This document shows positions 30,479 to 39,463 of a stretch of 64,000 nucleotides of DNA, piece by piece (the first letter of the stretch is position 1; each line of letters begins with the position of its first letter). Origin of the DNA: Candidatus Sodalis endolongispinus (lineage in GTDB: Bacteria; Pseudomonadota; Gammaproteobacteria; Enterobacterales; Enterobacteriaceae); contig NZ_JAFJYC010000001.1 of assembly GCF_018777395.1 (NCBI RefSeq), positions 1,178,001-1,242,000 of the forward strand, given 5' to 3'. Below the pieces are notes generated by a model. The model ran no database searches. It saw nothing but the letters and a program-made list of their open reading frames with translations, and was not told the DNA's origin. Made by a program: the position numbers and the translations under genes.

Positions 30479-31297
30479 CTATTGCGCCGGCGCGGGCTCG
30501 GTAGCTGTAGTGCCCGCAACGTTCGGTTTAAGCGCCCACCAAAGCGTCCAGCGATCGTTTTCCACAATCGGCTGTCCCGCCGGCAAGCGCGCGAGGATAT
30601 AGGCAATCAACTGTGCCAGCGCCTCATCGCTTAATTCATGCAGGATCGAACGCCAGGTACGGCGGCGCAAATCGGCCGCCAACGCGGCGCTATCGGCGTA
30701 CTCGCGCCGGGTCTCCCATAAAGTGGTGGTCGGACGCAGTTCAAACCCCGTCGCCGTTAACGCCGCCTCAATCGCACCGCTGGCGGGGCGGCGCTCTCTT
30801 TCATAGGCGGCTAACTGCGGGAACAAATCGAAAAACCAGCCGCGCATATGCTCGGGCGATCCCGGCAAGAAGACATCTTCCGGCGTTCTGTCCTGAATCA
30901 GCAGGAGTCCCCCCGGCGAGAGGATGCGCCATGCTTCAAGCAAAAAAGGGTGCGGCGAAGCGAAATGGTGAATCAGGGCGCGGGCGAAAACGATATCCTG
31001 ACTGGCGTCAGCCAGCCCGGTAGCGGCCGCGTCACCCTGCACAAACGCGACATTGGTCAATCCCTGCACGGTTTCCTGCGCATCGTGCAACATCTGCGCG
31101 GAAAAATCGACGCCGGTGACCTGCCGGGCGCCCAACCCTGCCCAGACAGCGCTATAGATGCCGCAGCCGCAGCAGATATCGGCAATCGCTTTACCGGCGG
31201 GATCCACCCGCTGGCAAATAAAATCGCCCCAGCCGGCATGAGCTACGCGCTTGGCATAGGTATATTGATTAGAACTAGCATGAAAATCGATTGCCAT
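30479..31297 (-). CDS. Class I SAM-dependent methyltransferase
   Basis: Small-molecule methyltransferase of the UbiE/Methyltransf_11 type, 272 residues. The glycine-rich SAM loop is ADICCGCGIYSAVWAGLGA, followed by the acidic residue in VTGVDFSAQML and the post-I motif VQGDAAATGL. ILSPGGLLLIQDRTPEDV is the usual strand after the active site. ATG 31297 (MAIDFHASS) has GAGGTG upstream. Substrate unknown. It is an isolated accessory gene with no matching neighbour in the E. coli order. No lesion is seen. Confidence 0.85.
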   Translation of the reverse strand: MAIDFHASSNQYTYAKRVAHAGWGDFICQRVDPAGKAIADICCGCGIYSAVWAGLGARQVTGVDFSAQMLHDAQETVQGLTNVAFVQGDAAATGLADASQDIVFARALIHHFASPHPFLLEAWRILSPGGLLLIQDRTPEDVFLPGSPEHMRGWFFDLFPQLAAYERERRPASGAIEAALTATGFELRPTTTLWETRREYADSAALAADLRRRTWRSILHELSDEALAQLIAYILARLPAGQPIVENDRWTLWWALKPNVAGTTATEPAPAQ

Positions 31298-31507
31298 CGG
31301 TACACCTCGCATGCGGATGAACCACGCGCCGCAAAAGGCGGTGGCATAGGTGACTCTATCCGGGCTGCGTAGAAAACCTGAACAGACGCCGCTTTATCGC
31401 GTCGGCGCCTTTTAGATGCGGCTTAAAACCCCAAAGGCGTCGCCGGCGAGGCCTGCCCGCGCCGCGTCATAGGCATTGCGCCGTATGACCGGGGACAGCG
31501 AGATAGG

Positions 31508-31765
31508 TCAAATATCGTCCATGACGCTGGTATGCATGAATAGATTCAACGCCTCACGATAGCAGTCTTGCTTCTGCGCATCATGTTCGGTTTCCAGACG
31601 CTCCAGCAATAGCGCCAGAATCAATTTATGGCTGACGGGACGGCCGGTCAATTGTATTTCTCTAATAATCGTCGCCAGCAGATCCTTCGCCTCAAGCGCC
31701 CCGGCGGCCGGAAGCGTCGCGGGGGGAAGGATCGGCTGTTCCGTTTCAACGTTTACGCTGCTCAT
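31508..31765 (-). CDS. YmgB/AriR/YcgZ-family small regulatory protein
   Basis: 85-residue protein resembling the E. coli YcgZ-YmgA-AriR(YmgB) family of two-component connector/biofilm regulators. The helical core IIREIQLTGRPVSHKLILAL and the following LLERLETEHDAQKQDCYREA match the family pattern (N/S-K-I-L then LE, then D..K.D..R). The N-terminal 25 residues are Pro/Ala-rich. It stands alone, whereas E. coli has a cluster. The family assignment rests on pattern recognition only; no gene symbol is given. Confidence 0.65.
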   Translation of the reverse strand: MSSVNVETEQPILPPATLPAAGALEAKDLLATIIREIQLTGRPVSHKLILALLLERLETEHDAQKQDCYREALNLFMHTSVMDDI

Positions 31766-32211
31766 GAAGTCTCTCTCAAATAACCTGGCATCGACGGCGC
31801 CGCGGTAGGAAAAGGCGTTGTTTAGAATAGTGACCGGGAAAGCCAGCCTGCACCGCCGCCAAGGACCACAACCCCGGCGTCAGCGAATTAACTTTAGACG
31901 GGGTTAGCGGCTTTTCAACGCCGATGGTAAAAAATACTTTTCCTGCCGGGAAAGGACTGGCCGCTGGGGATTTGCCGCCGGGTGCTCCATGCTGCCAGTG
32001 ACAAGGAATCGGCGGGCTTGCCGGGAATAATCCACGGCAATGACGCGAGAAAACCGCTACCGCGCAAGCCGCAAAAACGGGGCATAAGCCCCGTGTAAAT
32101 CAGTTCTGGTGCCCGTTCGGCGTCGCTCGATTGTCCAAAGCGGTCCGCCGCCCGCGCCCCTGGTTCACCCCAGGCCGTTGGCGACAGGCGCCGCGCAATA
32201 GCGGCGACGCC
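31766..32211. other. Intergenic region without a supported gene
   Basis: About 445 bases between the YmgB-like gene and the aldolase operon. No frame with recognisable similarity. The stretch before the aldolase stop is GC-rich with several short inverted repeats (around 32080-32210), one of which may end the aldolase transcript. Confidence 0.4.
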
Positions 32212-33060
32212 TTAATAAAGCCCGGCCTTACCGATTGAGCCGAACAACGTCATTTTGTTACGGATCACCTCGCGGGCCGCCAGGATAGGCTCGGGATAAA
32301 TTACGTTCGGATCCCACCAGCTTTCCCGGCTCAAGATCTCGCGCGCTTTAGCGAAATAGGCAAACTTCATATCGCTGGAAATATTGATTTTGCCCACGCC
32401 CAGGGTCACGGCCTCGGCTATTTCGGCGTCCGGGTTGGACGACCCGCCGTGCAGTACCAGCGGAATCGACACGCGCTGCGAGATTTCGCGCAGAATGTGC
32501 ATCTGTAGCGCCGGCTTGACGTCTTTGGGATAAATACCGTGCGCGGTGCCGATGGCCACCGCCAACGTGTCCACACCGGTGCGGGTGACGAAATCCTGCG
32601 CCTGCGCCGGATCGGTATAGGTGATTTTCGACACCCCGCCCTCCACCGAATTCCCGGTCTGACCGATCGTACCCAGCTCCCCCTCCACCGACACCACGAC
32701 CGCGTGCGCCAGCCGCACTACCTCGCGGGTTAACGCCACATTCTCCTCATAGGGCAGCAGCGCGCCGTCGATCATCACCGAGGTAAATCCGCACTGAATG
32801 GCGCGCTGCACATGCTCGATGGAAGCGCCGTGATCCAAATGCAGGACAAAAGGCATCGTGCTTTTCAACGTCCTTTCGCGCACATAGGCAAAAAAAGCAT
32901 CGGTGACAAAATCATGTTCACTGGGATGAATGGAAATGATAGCCGGTGAACGGGTGGCTTCCGCCTCTTCCACCACCGCACGGATGAAGCAGCTGTCGGC
33001 CACATTAAACGCGCCGATAGCGAAACGGTGCTCGCGGGTGGGTTGCAGGATGTCGTTCAT
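32212..33060 (-). CDS. Class II ketose-bisphosphate aldolase (first)
   Basis: Zinc-dependent aldolase of the FbaA/GatY/KbaY family, presumably cleaving the sugar phosphate delivered by the adjoining PTS. Zinc and phosphate sites are visible: FVLHLDHGAS, VVVSVEGELGTIG, AIGTAHGIYP and LVLHGGSSNPD, then KINISSD. ATG 33060 gives 282 residues. The frame is open to 33123, and a strong AAGGAAG site lies about 20 bases upstream of ATG 33060, so the true start is uncertain and could be a non-ATG codon. No lesion is seen in the body. Confidence 0.85.
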   Translation of the reverse strand: MNDILQPTREHRFAIGAFNVADSCFIRAVVEEAEATRSPAIISIHPSEHDFVTDAFFAYVRERTLKSTMPFVLHLDHGASIEHVQRAIQCGFTSVMIDGALLPYEENVALTREVVRLAHAVVVSVEGELGTIGQTGNSVEGGVSKITYTDPAQAQDFVTRTGVDTLAVAIGTAHGIYPKDVKPALQMHILREISQRVSIPLVLHGGSSNPDAEIAEAVTLGVGKINISSDMKFAYFAKAREILSRESWWDPNVIYPEPILAAREVIRNKMTLFGSIGKAGLY

Positions 33061-33167
33061 AGAAATCAGAATGATATCTTCCTTCTGGGTTAAATTGCGG
33101 ATAAAGGTTGCTCGCATCGGCACCGTGGCGCCGATGAACAGTAGGTTATGGGTGTTGCCGGCCGGAA

Positions 33168-34019
33168 TCAGGCTTTATGGGCCGACCCGGACCAGCCGAG
33201 ATATTCGGCCACGACTTCCTGACAGGCGGATTCCATCAGTTGCAGCAACTCCGCCAGTTCAACCTCGGGATGCTGGCGCAGCCCCTCCTGCAGGGCGGTT
33301 TTGCCCGCTTGGGCCACGGCGACGCCGACGTTGATCTTGGCCACGCCGTACTGGCTGACCCGGCGGATATCCTCCGGTCGGGTTCCGCTGCCGCCGTGTA
33401 GCGCGAGCGGTACGCTGGACGCGCTGTGGATGGCCTCCAGCCGCTCAAAATCCACCTCCGGCGTTACGCCCGCCGGATAAAGGCCGTGCGCGGTGCCCAC
33501 CGATACCGCCAGCAAATCGATGCCGGTCTGGCGCAGGAAAGGCTCGACGTCCGCCACCGCGGTCATCATCTGCCGCGCATCCGCGACCTGATAAACTGGC
33601 GCATCGGCGATATGCCCCAACTCGCCCTCAACGCAGACGCCGTCGGTCGCCGCCAGTTGCACCACCTGACGTGTTTGGCGAATATTCTCCGCCAGCGGCT
33701 GGCTGGAAGCGTCAATCATCAAGCCGCCAAAACCGGCGCGAAACGCCTGCCAGATCAGCGTGCTATCGCTGCCGTGATCCAGACTGAGCGTTACCGGTAC
33801 CGCAGCATCCTCGGCCAGCGCACGCACCAGCGGTACCGCCACCCGCGGCGGCAGATGGCCGCAATGGCCCTGATAGAGGTTGAGGATCACCGGCGCCCGT
33901 TGTTGCTCGGTGGCGCGCATGGTGGCGCGCGCGGTTTCCAGATTGAAACAGTTAATGGCTAACAGCGCGTACTGCCGCCGGCTGGCATCGTCCAGCAGAC
34001 TCTTCATAGCGGCAAACAT
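33168..34019 (-). CDS. Class II ketose-bisphosphate aldolase (second)
   Basis: Second class II aldolase-family protein, 283 residues, diverged from its downstream neighbour. Zinc-site motifs are TLSLDHGSDS, GVCVEGELGHIA, VSVGTAHGLYP and LALHGGSGT, then AKINVGV. ATG 34019 has GGGAG upstream and lies 11 bases after the EIIC stop, so it belongs to the same operon. Paired aldolase-like genes occur in other PTS sugar operons, where one may be an accessory subunit (as GatZ is to GatY). Whether both are catalytic here is not known. Confidence 0.85.
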   Translation of the reverse strand: MFAAMKSLLDDASRRQYALLAINCFNLETARATMRATEQQRAPVILNLYQGHCGHLPPRVAVPLVRALAEDAAVPVTLSLDHGSDSTLIWQAFRAGFGGLMIDASSQPLAENIRQTRQVVQLAATDGVCVEGELGHIADAPVYQVADARQMMTAVADVEPFLRQTGIDLLAVSVGTAHGLYPAGVTPEVDFERLEAIHSASSVPLALHGGSGTRPEDIRRVSQYGVAKINVGVAVAQAGKTALQEGLRQHPEVELAELLQLMESACQEVVAEYLGWSGSAHKA

Positions 34020-34030
34020 GGCAACTCCCG

Positions 34031-35111
34031 TTATTCCAAAGTGAATTTGATGTCTTCATCCCGCACCGACTTATCTTCCACATCATCGAACTCCTCATCC
34101 GCCTCGGTGACCCGTTTTTTCAACAGTGACAGCATGCCGCCGCAAACCACGGTACCGATGCCGAGCGCCAGGCAGAACATCACCGGCCGGGTAAACAGCG
34201 GCACCACAAACATCCCGCCGTGCGGCACCGGCGCCTCGATGCCCCAGACCATAATCAGGCCGCCCGCAATAGCCGATGCCACAACGCACGACGCCACCAC
34301 CCGCAGCAAATCCCGCGCCGCAATAGGGATAACCCCTTCGGTTATCATGCAGATCCCCATCGGGAAAGCGGCTTTGAGCGCTTCTTTCTCCGCGCGGGTG
34401 TATTTGTACCGGGTAAGCAAAAACGACAGGGTGATGCCAAACGGCGGAATGATGGAGCCGACGAATTTCACCGCCTCCGGGCCATAGATGTCGTCCACCA
34501 GCAGACCGTCGGCGAACAGCGACATGGTTTTATTCACCGGGCCGCCAAAATCGAAGGTGGCCATAGCGCCCAGAATAGCCCCCATCAGGAAGCGCGATCC
34601 GCCCTGCATCGACTCCAATAGATGGATCAGCTCCTTTTGCAGCCAGACGATAGGCTGGCCGATAAAGGTCATCATCAACAGTCCGGCAATGACGGTGCTT
34701 AGCACCGGCAGGATCATCACCGGCATCACCCCCTGCATCGACGCCGGCAGCTTGATAACCCGACGCAGCAAGAGCACGGTGTAGCCCACCAGAAAACCGC
34801 CGAGAATACCGCCGATAAACCCGGTCTGGATCTGAGCGCAAATAAAACCGATGATAAGCCCCGGCGCGAAACCGGGACGATCGGCGATGGCGGCGCTTAT
34901 CAGCGGCACGATAAGACCCATTCCCCATCCGCCTATCTTGATTAAGCATCCAGGGTACGCTGCCGGTCTTCTGACCAACGTCAGGCCCGCTAATGACCTG
35001 TCCCAGCGCGATGCAGATCCCCGCGGCGACAATCAGCGGGATCATCCAGGAGATGCCGGTCAACAGATGCCCTTTGATGACGGTGCCAGTGTTTTGTTGA
35101 CTCACGTTCAT
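34031..35111 (-). pseudogene. PTS fructose-type EIIC permease, frameshifted
   Basis: Membrane EIIC domain of the fructose-mannitol PTS family. From ATG 35111 the frame reads through LLTGISWMIPLIVAAGICIA to SVPWMLNQ, then breaks near 34940. The rest (KIGGWGMGLIVPLISAAI to the acidic tail ending FTLE) continues in another frame to 34031. One extra G, or a two-base loss, explains the shift. The body keeps MATFDFGGPVNKTMS and ITEGVIPIAARDLLRV, the sugar-binding signature. The lesion is recent, as both parts are well conserved. Confidence 0.88.
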
Positions 35112-35137
35112 GATGTGGCTCCCGAAGCCGTTGGTTA

Positions 35138-35317
35138 TCAGGCCCGTTCCAGCGAGCCGGCCACTTTTTCCAGGAACTTGACCGGTGATTTAATCACCAC
35201 GTCGGTTTTTACCCGCACCAGACGCTTGCCCTTAAAGCGTTCCTCGCCATTGATTTTGATATCCACCGCCAGGATCACCACATCGGCGGCGGCAATCGCC
35301 TCCGGCGTCAGCGGGTT
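35138..35317 (-). pseudogene. PTS fructose-type EIIB, C-terminal fragment cut by IS
   Basis: The last 60 codons of a fructose-type EIIB domain: [18 protein letters not shown], then [13 protein letters not shown], ending LEKVAGSLERA. It ends 26 bases before the EIIC start, so EIIB-EIIC-aldolase-aldolase was one operon. The upstream part, including the phosphorylated cysteine loop, is missing; the sequence joins an IS2-like fragment at 35318. The operon's own promoter is therefore gone. Confidence 0.85.
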
Positions 35318-35681
35318 CCTCCATCGTCTTCTTACCCAGAAGGCGCTGGAGCTCCCGGACCTGCTTCAATGCAGCTGCAAGCTCAGAGGCAGGAACAACG
35401 TCCTCCCGGCAGTGAGGCTGCCTTCCTGATATTGCTTTTTCCACTTAAACAGCAGGCTGGGCTGGATACCGTGCAGTCGTGCGAGATGGGAGACATTCAT
35501 GCCGGGCTCCATCCTCTGCTGAATAATGGCCATTTTTTCCTGAGGAGTTTTACGTTTACGGACTTCTTGACCTAACAGGATCCCGGTCATATCAAAATTG
35601 GCGTTAGTGTTAGACATATATTCAAGCCTATCTCTTATCTGGAGATACAGCTACTGTCTGGTGTTTCAGGGGGATAAATCA
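35318..35681 (-). mobile_element. IS2-like element, left-end fragment
   Basis: Left 364 bp of the IS2-like element (IS3 family) seen complete at 35863-37189, in opposite orientation. It holds the left inverted repeat (ending at 35681) and the first part of orfA; orfA itself is frameshifted because a run of four Gs has become three near 35409. The cut end joins the EIIB fragment at 35318. It cannot transpose. Its left end faces the left end of the next copy, 181 bp away. Confidence 0.88.
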
Positions 35682-35862
35682 GCCATGAATCACGCATTCT
35701 CCCTTGTTAACGGCGCTAGCAGTCATACCATTCACCGCCAAATCAAACCGCATTCTCCGGGAGGCACCAAAAACCGTAGAGAATCGACAGAGGGTCACGG
35801 CTAAGTCATCTTGGTAGGTTTGTGCGATGGCTTCGCCGTTGACTTTGGTTCTGCGTAATAAT
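35682..35862 (-). other. Unrecognised open-frame remnant between two IS ends
   Basis: 181 bp between the facing left ends of two IS copies. On the minus strand one frame is open over its whole length (about 60 codons, containing NGEAIAQTYQDDLAVTLCRF) and ends in TGA exactly at the IS border. It looks like a scrap of a coding sequence, perhaps phage-derived. No family recognised. Confidence 0.4.
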
Positions 35863-35926
35863 TGATTTATCCCCCTGAAACACCAGACAGTAGCTGTATC
35901 TCCAGATAAGAGATAGGCTTGAATAT

Positions 35927-36313
35927 ATGTCTAACACTAACGCCAATTTTGATATGACCGGGATCCTGTTAGGTCAAGAAGTCCGTAAACGTAAAACTCC
36001 TCAGGAAAAAATGGCCATTATTCAGCAGAGGATGGAGCCCGGCATGAATGTCTCCCATCTCGCACGACTGCACGGTATCCAGCCCAGCCTGCTGTTTAAG
36101 TGGAAAAAGCAATATCAGGAAGGAAGCCTCACTGCCGGGGAGGACGTTGTTCCTGCCTCTGAGCTTGCAGCTGCATTGAAGCAGGTCCGGGAGCTCCAGC
36201 GCCTTCTGGGTAAGAAGACGATGGAGGTTGAGATCCTAAAAGAAGCCGTGGAGTACGGCCAGTCACGAAAATGGATAGCGCACGCGCCCTTGTTGCCAAA
36301 GGCCGGGGAATAG
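35927..36313 (+). CDS. IS2-like transposase OrfA
   Basis: 128 residues, DNA-binding part of the IS3-family transposase. It has the helix-turn-helix segment [20 protein letters not shown] and a C-terminal leucine-zipper-like region ([20 protein letters not shown]). Its end overlaps orfB by about 40 bases. A short A tract in the overlap (CGAAAATGG) is the likely site for -1 frameshifting, though it is shorter than that of IS2. Confidence 0.9.
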   Translation: MSNTNANFDMTGILLGQEVRKRKTPQEKMAIIQQRMEPGMNVSHLARLHGIQPSLLFKWKKQYQEGSLTAGEDVVPASELAAALKQVRELQRLLGKKTMEVEILKEAVEYGQSRKWIAHAPLLPKAGE

Positions 36314-37152
36314 CACAGGTCAGCCGCGCCATGAGCGGGTCGCGTGCGCCGCTGTCACTGCGGATTAAGCGTTCTGCCGACTGGCAGGACAGGCGCTGTA
36401 ACCGGCGTAATGACGAAGCAGACGCTGAAATACTGTCGGACATCCTCGACATCATCAGCGATATGCCCAGCTACGGCTATCGGCGGGTGTGGGGCATCCT
36501 GTGTAAACAACGTCGCGCAGAGGGACTGACGCCGGTAAATGCGAAACGACTTTACAGGATCATGTGTGAGCATAACCTGCTGTTATTACATTGAAAACCA
36601 GAGCGGCCGAGGCGTGAGCATAAGGGCAGGATCGCGGTGGCAGAAAGCGATATTCGCTGGTGTTCAGATGGCTTCGAGTTCGGCTGCGACAACGGTGAAA
36701 AACTGCGGGTCACGTTCGCACTGGACTGCTGCGACAGAGAGGCCATAGACTGGGCTGCGAGCACTGGAGGCTACGACAGTTCGACCGTGCAGGATGTGAT
36801 GCTGAGGTCGGTAGAAAAGCGCTTCGGCGACAGGTTACCCGATACAGCGGTGCAGTGGTTGACGGACAACGGTTCAGCGTATACCGCGCATGAAACGCAG
36901 AGGTTCGCCAGAGAACTGGATCTGGAGCCCTGCACAACAGCGGTGAGCAGCCCGCAGAGCAATGGCATGGCCGAACGGTTCGTGAAGACGATGAAGGAAG
37001 ACTATATCGAGTTCATGCCAAAACCGGATGCGAGAACAGCCCTGCGAAACCTTGCAGCAGCTTTCACGCATTACAATGAAAACCATCCGCACAGCGCGCT
37101 GGGATATCACTCTCCGAGAGAATACCGGCGGCAGCGGGCTTCGTTAACTTAA
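36271..37152 (+). pseudogene. IS2-like transposase OrfB with in-frame TGA
   Basis: Catalytic half of the IS3-family transposase. It begins [13 protein letters not shown] and reads PSYGYRRVWGIL to LLLLH, then TGA (36592-36594). The same frame continues [15 protein letters not shown] and the DDE domain: [30 protein letters not shown] and [14 protein letters not shown], with the usual Asp, Asp, Glu. IS2 has Arg where TGA stands, so CGA to TGA is likely. The identical TGA occurs in the copies at 57258-58484 and 62958-64000. Confidence 0.88.
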
Positions 37153-37189
37153 GATACAAAAGCTGTACGGAGATGGCGGGGCAAGATCA

Positions 37190-37320
37190 GCGTTGCTTCG
37201 CTTCGAGGGGGTATTTACGCATCTTAAAGTTATCCATGATGTGCATAATGTCAGTGACACGGGCACCATCAACAACAGTTCCTACCTTTATCAACGCTTT
37301 CTCATCGTACCTTAAGTGGA
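37190..37320 (-). other. Unrecognised coding remnant beyond the IS
   Basis: On the minus strand an open stretch of about 44 codons contains YDEKALIKVGTVVDGARVTD followed by IMHIMDNFKMRKYPLEAKQ. It is cut by the IS end at about 37189 and has no start codon. It looks like the remnant of a real gene, possibly phage-derived. No family recognised. Confidence 0.35.
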
Positions 37321-37471
37321 CCGGCCATCAGGGGCCATAAGGTACACACGGCACAGAATGTCACCCAGCGGCATGTTTCAGCGGAGAATAAGGAGAGAGT
37401 ACGGCGAGTATGGCGAATTTTTGGCGAGAGCTGAGGGACAAGAAACTGCATAACGCATGAAAGGAAGAAAT

Positions 37472-37546
37472 TGGAGCGGGAAACGAGGCTCGAACTCGCG
37501 ACCCCAACCTTGGCAAGGTTGTGCTCTACCACTGAGCTATTCTCGC
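37472..37546 (-). tRNA. tRNA-Gly (anticodon GCC), acceptor-stem mismatch
   Basis: 75-nt cloverleaf including encoded CCA. The anticodon loop is TTGCCAA, the D arm is GCTCAGTGGTAGAGC and the T arm contains GTTCGAGCC. It stands next to orn, the position of the E. coli glyVXY cluster, here reduced to one gene. The acceptor stem reads GCGAGAA against TTCCCGC, giving an A4-C69 mismatch where E. coli has G4-C69. It may be a weakened or decaying tRNA. Confidence 0.9.
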
Positions 37547-37693
37547 TTGGGCGTAACGCGAAAGTCTGACGTTACGGGGAGCGAATTATACGGCAAACCT
37601 GCCACGCTGCAAGCCTTTCAGCGTTAAAAAGGGCTTTATGCGCTGCGATTGGTGCAAAAATAACCACACTCCCCCCGTTTTTAACGTCGAGCA

Positions 37694-38239
37694 CTATAGG
37701 CGAATAAAATGCTCGCGATAATAGGCCAGCTCAGCCACCGATTCGCGGATATCATCCAGCGCCTGATGGGTATTATTTTTCTTTAGCCCGGCCAGGATTT
37801 CCGGCTTCCAGCGGCGGGCCAGTTCTTTCAACGTACTGACATCCAGATAACGATAGTGGAAATACGCCTCAAGCGCCGGCATATAGCGGAACAAGAAGCG
37901 CCGGTCCTGGCCAATGCTGTTGCCGCAAATTGGCGATTTGCCGGCGGGCACCCAGTCGGACAGAAAAGCCAGGGTCTGCGCTACCGCCGCCTCTTCATCT
38001 AGCGCGCTTTGCCGCACTCGCTCAACCAGCCCGCTGGCGGTGTGGGTGCGGACATTCCAGTCATCCATTAACGCGAGTTGCGCGTCGGATTGGTGTATGG
38101 CCAATACCGGACCTTCCGCTAAAATAGCCAGATTAGCGTCAGTGACTAGCGTCGCTATCTCGATAATGCGATCGCGTTCGGGATCCAGCCCTGTCATTTC
38201 CAGATCGATCCAAATCAGGTTGTTATCATTTACCGGCAT
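37694..38239 (-). CDS. orn: Oligoribonuclease
   Basis: 3'-5' exonuclease that degrades 2-5 nt RNA oligomers and pGpG; essential in E. coli. 181 residues, DEDDh family. Exo I is [16 protein letters not shown], Exo II lies in [13 protein letters not shown] and Exo III has the His and Asp of [17 protein letters not shown] 38237-38239 is clear. It is divergent from rsgA as in E. coli. No lesion is seen. Confidence 0.97.
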   Translation of the reverse strand: MPVNDNNLIWIDLEMTGLDPERDRIIEIATLVTDANLAILAEGPVLAIHQSDAQLALMDDWNVRTHTASGLVERVRQSALDEEAAVAQTLAFLSDWVPAGKSPICGNSIGQDRRFLFRYMPALEAYFHYRYLDVSTLKELARRWKPEILAGLKKNNTHQALDDIRESVAELAYYREHFIRL

Positions 38240-38342
38240 GATTTTCTCGTAGCAAGGGATTTTACGGCTTATCTGGTAGAATACTCTGTATGATAGCCGT
38301 TTTCATCGCCACGGGCGATTCATCCGTACTAAGTGAGGCGCA

Positions 38343-39380
38343 GTGAGTAAAAATAAACTGTCCAAAGGTCAGGAGCGCCGGGTACAGGACAACCATCAGC
38401 GCCGCCTGCAGCAGCGCGAGCGCGGCGCGGCCCAATGGGACGACCAGCCGTTAGGTGAGCCCCAGGAGGGCGTGGTGGTCAGCCGGTTTGGCATGCATGC
38501 CGACGTGGAGGATGCCGCGGGCCGCATTTATCGCTGCAATCTGCGCCGCACGCTCAAATCTCTGGTCACGGGCGATAGGGTGGTCTGGCGCGCCGGCAGC
38601 GAACAGCCGACCGGCGTCAGCGGGATCGTGGAGGCGGTTCATCCGCGCCGCTCCGTGCTCACGCGTCCTGATGTCTATGATGGCGTCAAACCGATTGCGG
38701 CAAATATGGATCAAATCGTCATCGTCTCCGCCCTTTTGCCCGAGCTGTCTTTGAATATTATTGATCGTTATCTGGTGGCGTGCGAAACGGTAGAGGTGGA
38801 GCCGCTTATCGTACTGAACAAAATCGATTTGCTGACGGCTGCGTCCCGCACGGAAGTGGAGCGGCAGATGGCTATCTATCTTCGCATAGGCTATCGGGTG
38901 CTGATGGTGTCAAGCCATACCGGCGAGGGGATGGACCCGTTTCAGGAGGCGCTGACCGGGCGCACAAGTATTTTTGCCGGCCAGTCGGGGGTGGGTAAAT
39001 CGAGTCTGCTTAATGCGCTGATGCCGCCAGAACACGAGAAGATTCTGGTCAATAGCGTCTCCGATAACTCAGGGCTCGGGCAGCACACCACCACTACCGC
39101 CCGGTTATATCATTTCAGCCATGGCGGTCATTTGATCGATTCTCCGGGGGTGCGGGAATTCGGCCTGTGGCATTTGGCGCCGGAACGCATAGCACGCGGT
39201 TTCATCGAATTCAGGGAGTATCTGGGCACCTGCAAATTTCGCGACTGCCGACATGATACCGATCCCGGCTGCGCCATCCGCGGCGCGGTGGAAAGCGGCG
39301 CTATCGCCCGCGAGCGGTTCGATAACTATCATCGCATCCTCGACAGCATGGCGCAGGTCACTGCCCGTAAGTCGTTTTGA
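38343..39380 (+). CDS. rsgA: Ribosome small-subunit GTPase RsgA
   Basis: Circularly permuted GTPase acting late in 30S maturation. 345 residues. An N-terminal OB fold ([14 protein letters not shown]) precedes G4 VLNKIDLL, G1 [17 protein letters not shown]2 with [12 protein letters not shown] and G3 [11 protein letters not shown]. The C-terminal zinc motif is [14 protein letters not shown]. It starts with GTG at 38343, just after GTGAGGCGCA. Divergent from orn and upstream of psd. It appears intact. Confidence 0.96.
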   Translation: MSKNKLSKGQERRVQDNHQRRLQQRERGAAQWDDQPLGEPQEGVVVSRFGMHADVEDAAGRIYRCNLRRTLKSLVTGDRVVWRAGSEQPTGVSGIVEAVHPRRSVLTRPDVYDGVKPIAANMDQIVIVSALLPELSLNIIDRYLVACETVEVEPLIVLNKIDLLTAASRTEVERQMAIYLRIGYRVLMVSSHTGEGMDPFQEALTGRTSIFAGQSGVGKSSLLNALMPPEHEKILVNSVSDNSGLGQHTTTTARLYHFSHGGHLIDSPGVREFGLWHLAPERIARGFIEFREYLGTCKFRDCRHDTDPGCAIRGAVESGAIARERFDNYHRILDSMAQVTARKSF

Positions 39381-39463
39381 TGGCCCGATCGCTGACATTT
39401 AACGCCGCCGCCGGTACAATGCGGCCCCATTTTGGCTAAACAGATAACGAGAACGAGGCCCCC

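Larger units (their letters stand above)
35863..37189 (+). mobile_element. IS2-like insertion sequence (IS3 family), full length
   Basis: About 1327 bp, close to IS2 (1331 bp). The left end TGATTTATCCCCCTGAAACA and the right end (minus strand TGATCTTGCCCCGCC) share the TGAT and CCCC blocks. It contains orfA and an orfB in the -1 frame that overlaps it, the layout that gives an OrfAB transposase by frameshifting. orfB has an internal TGA. No clear 5-bp target duplication is seen (ATAAT on the left, GCGTT on the right), suggesting later rearrangement at one end. Confidence 0.92.

Noticed and set aside
36592..36594. Selenocysteine at the IS TGA
   Set aside because: No selenocysteine insertion hairpin is apparent right after the codon, and IS2 has Arg, not Cys, at this position.
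35863..37189. Five-base target duplication around the full IS copy
   Set aside because: The flanks ATAAT and GCGTT do not match; no duplication can be claimed.
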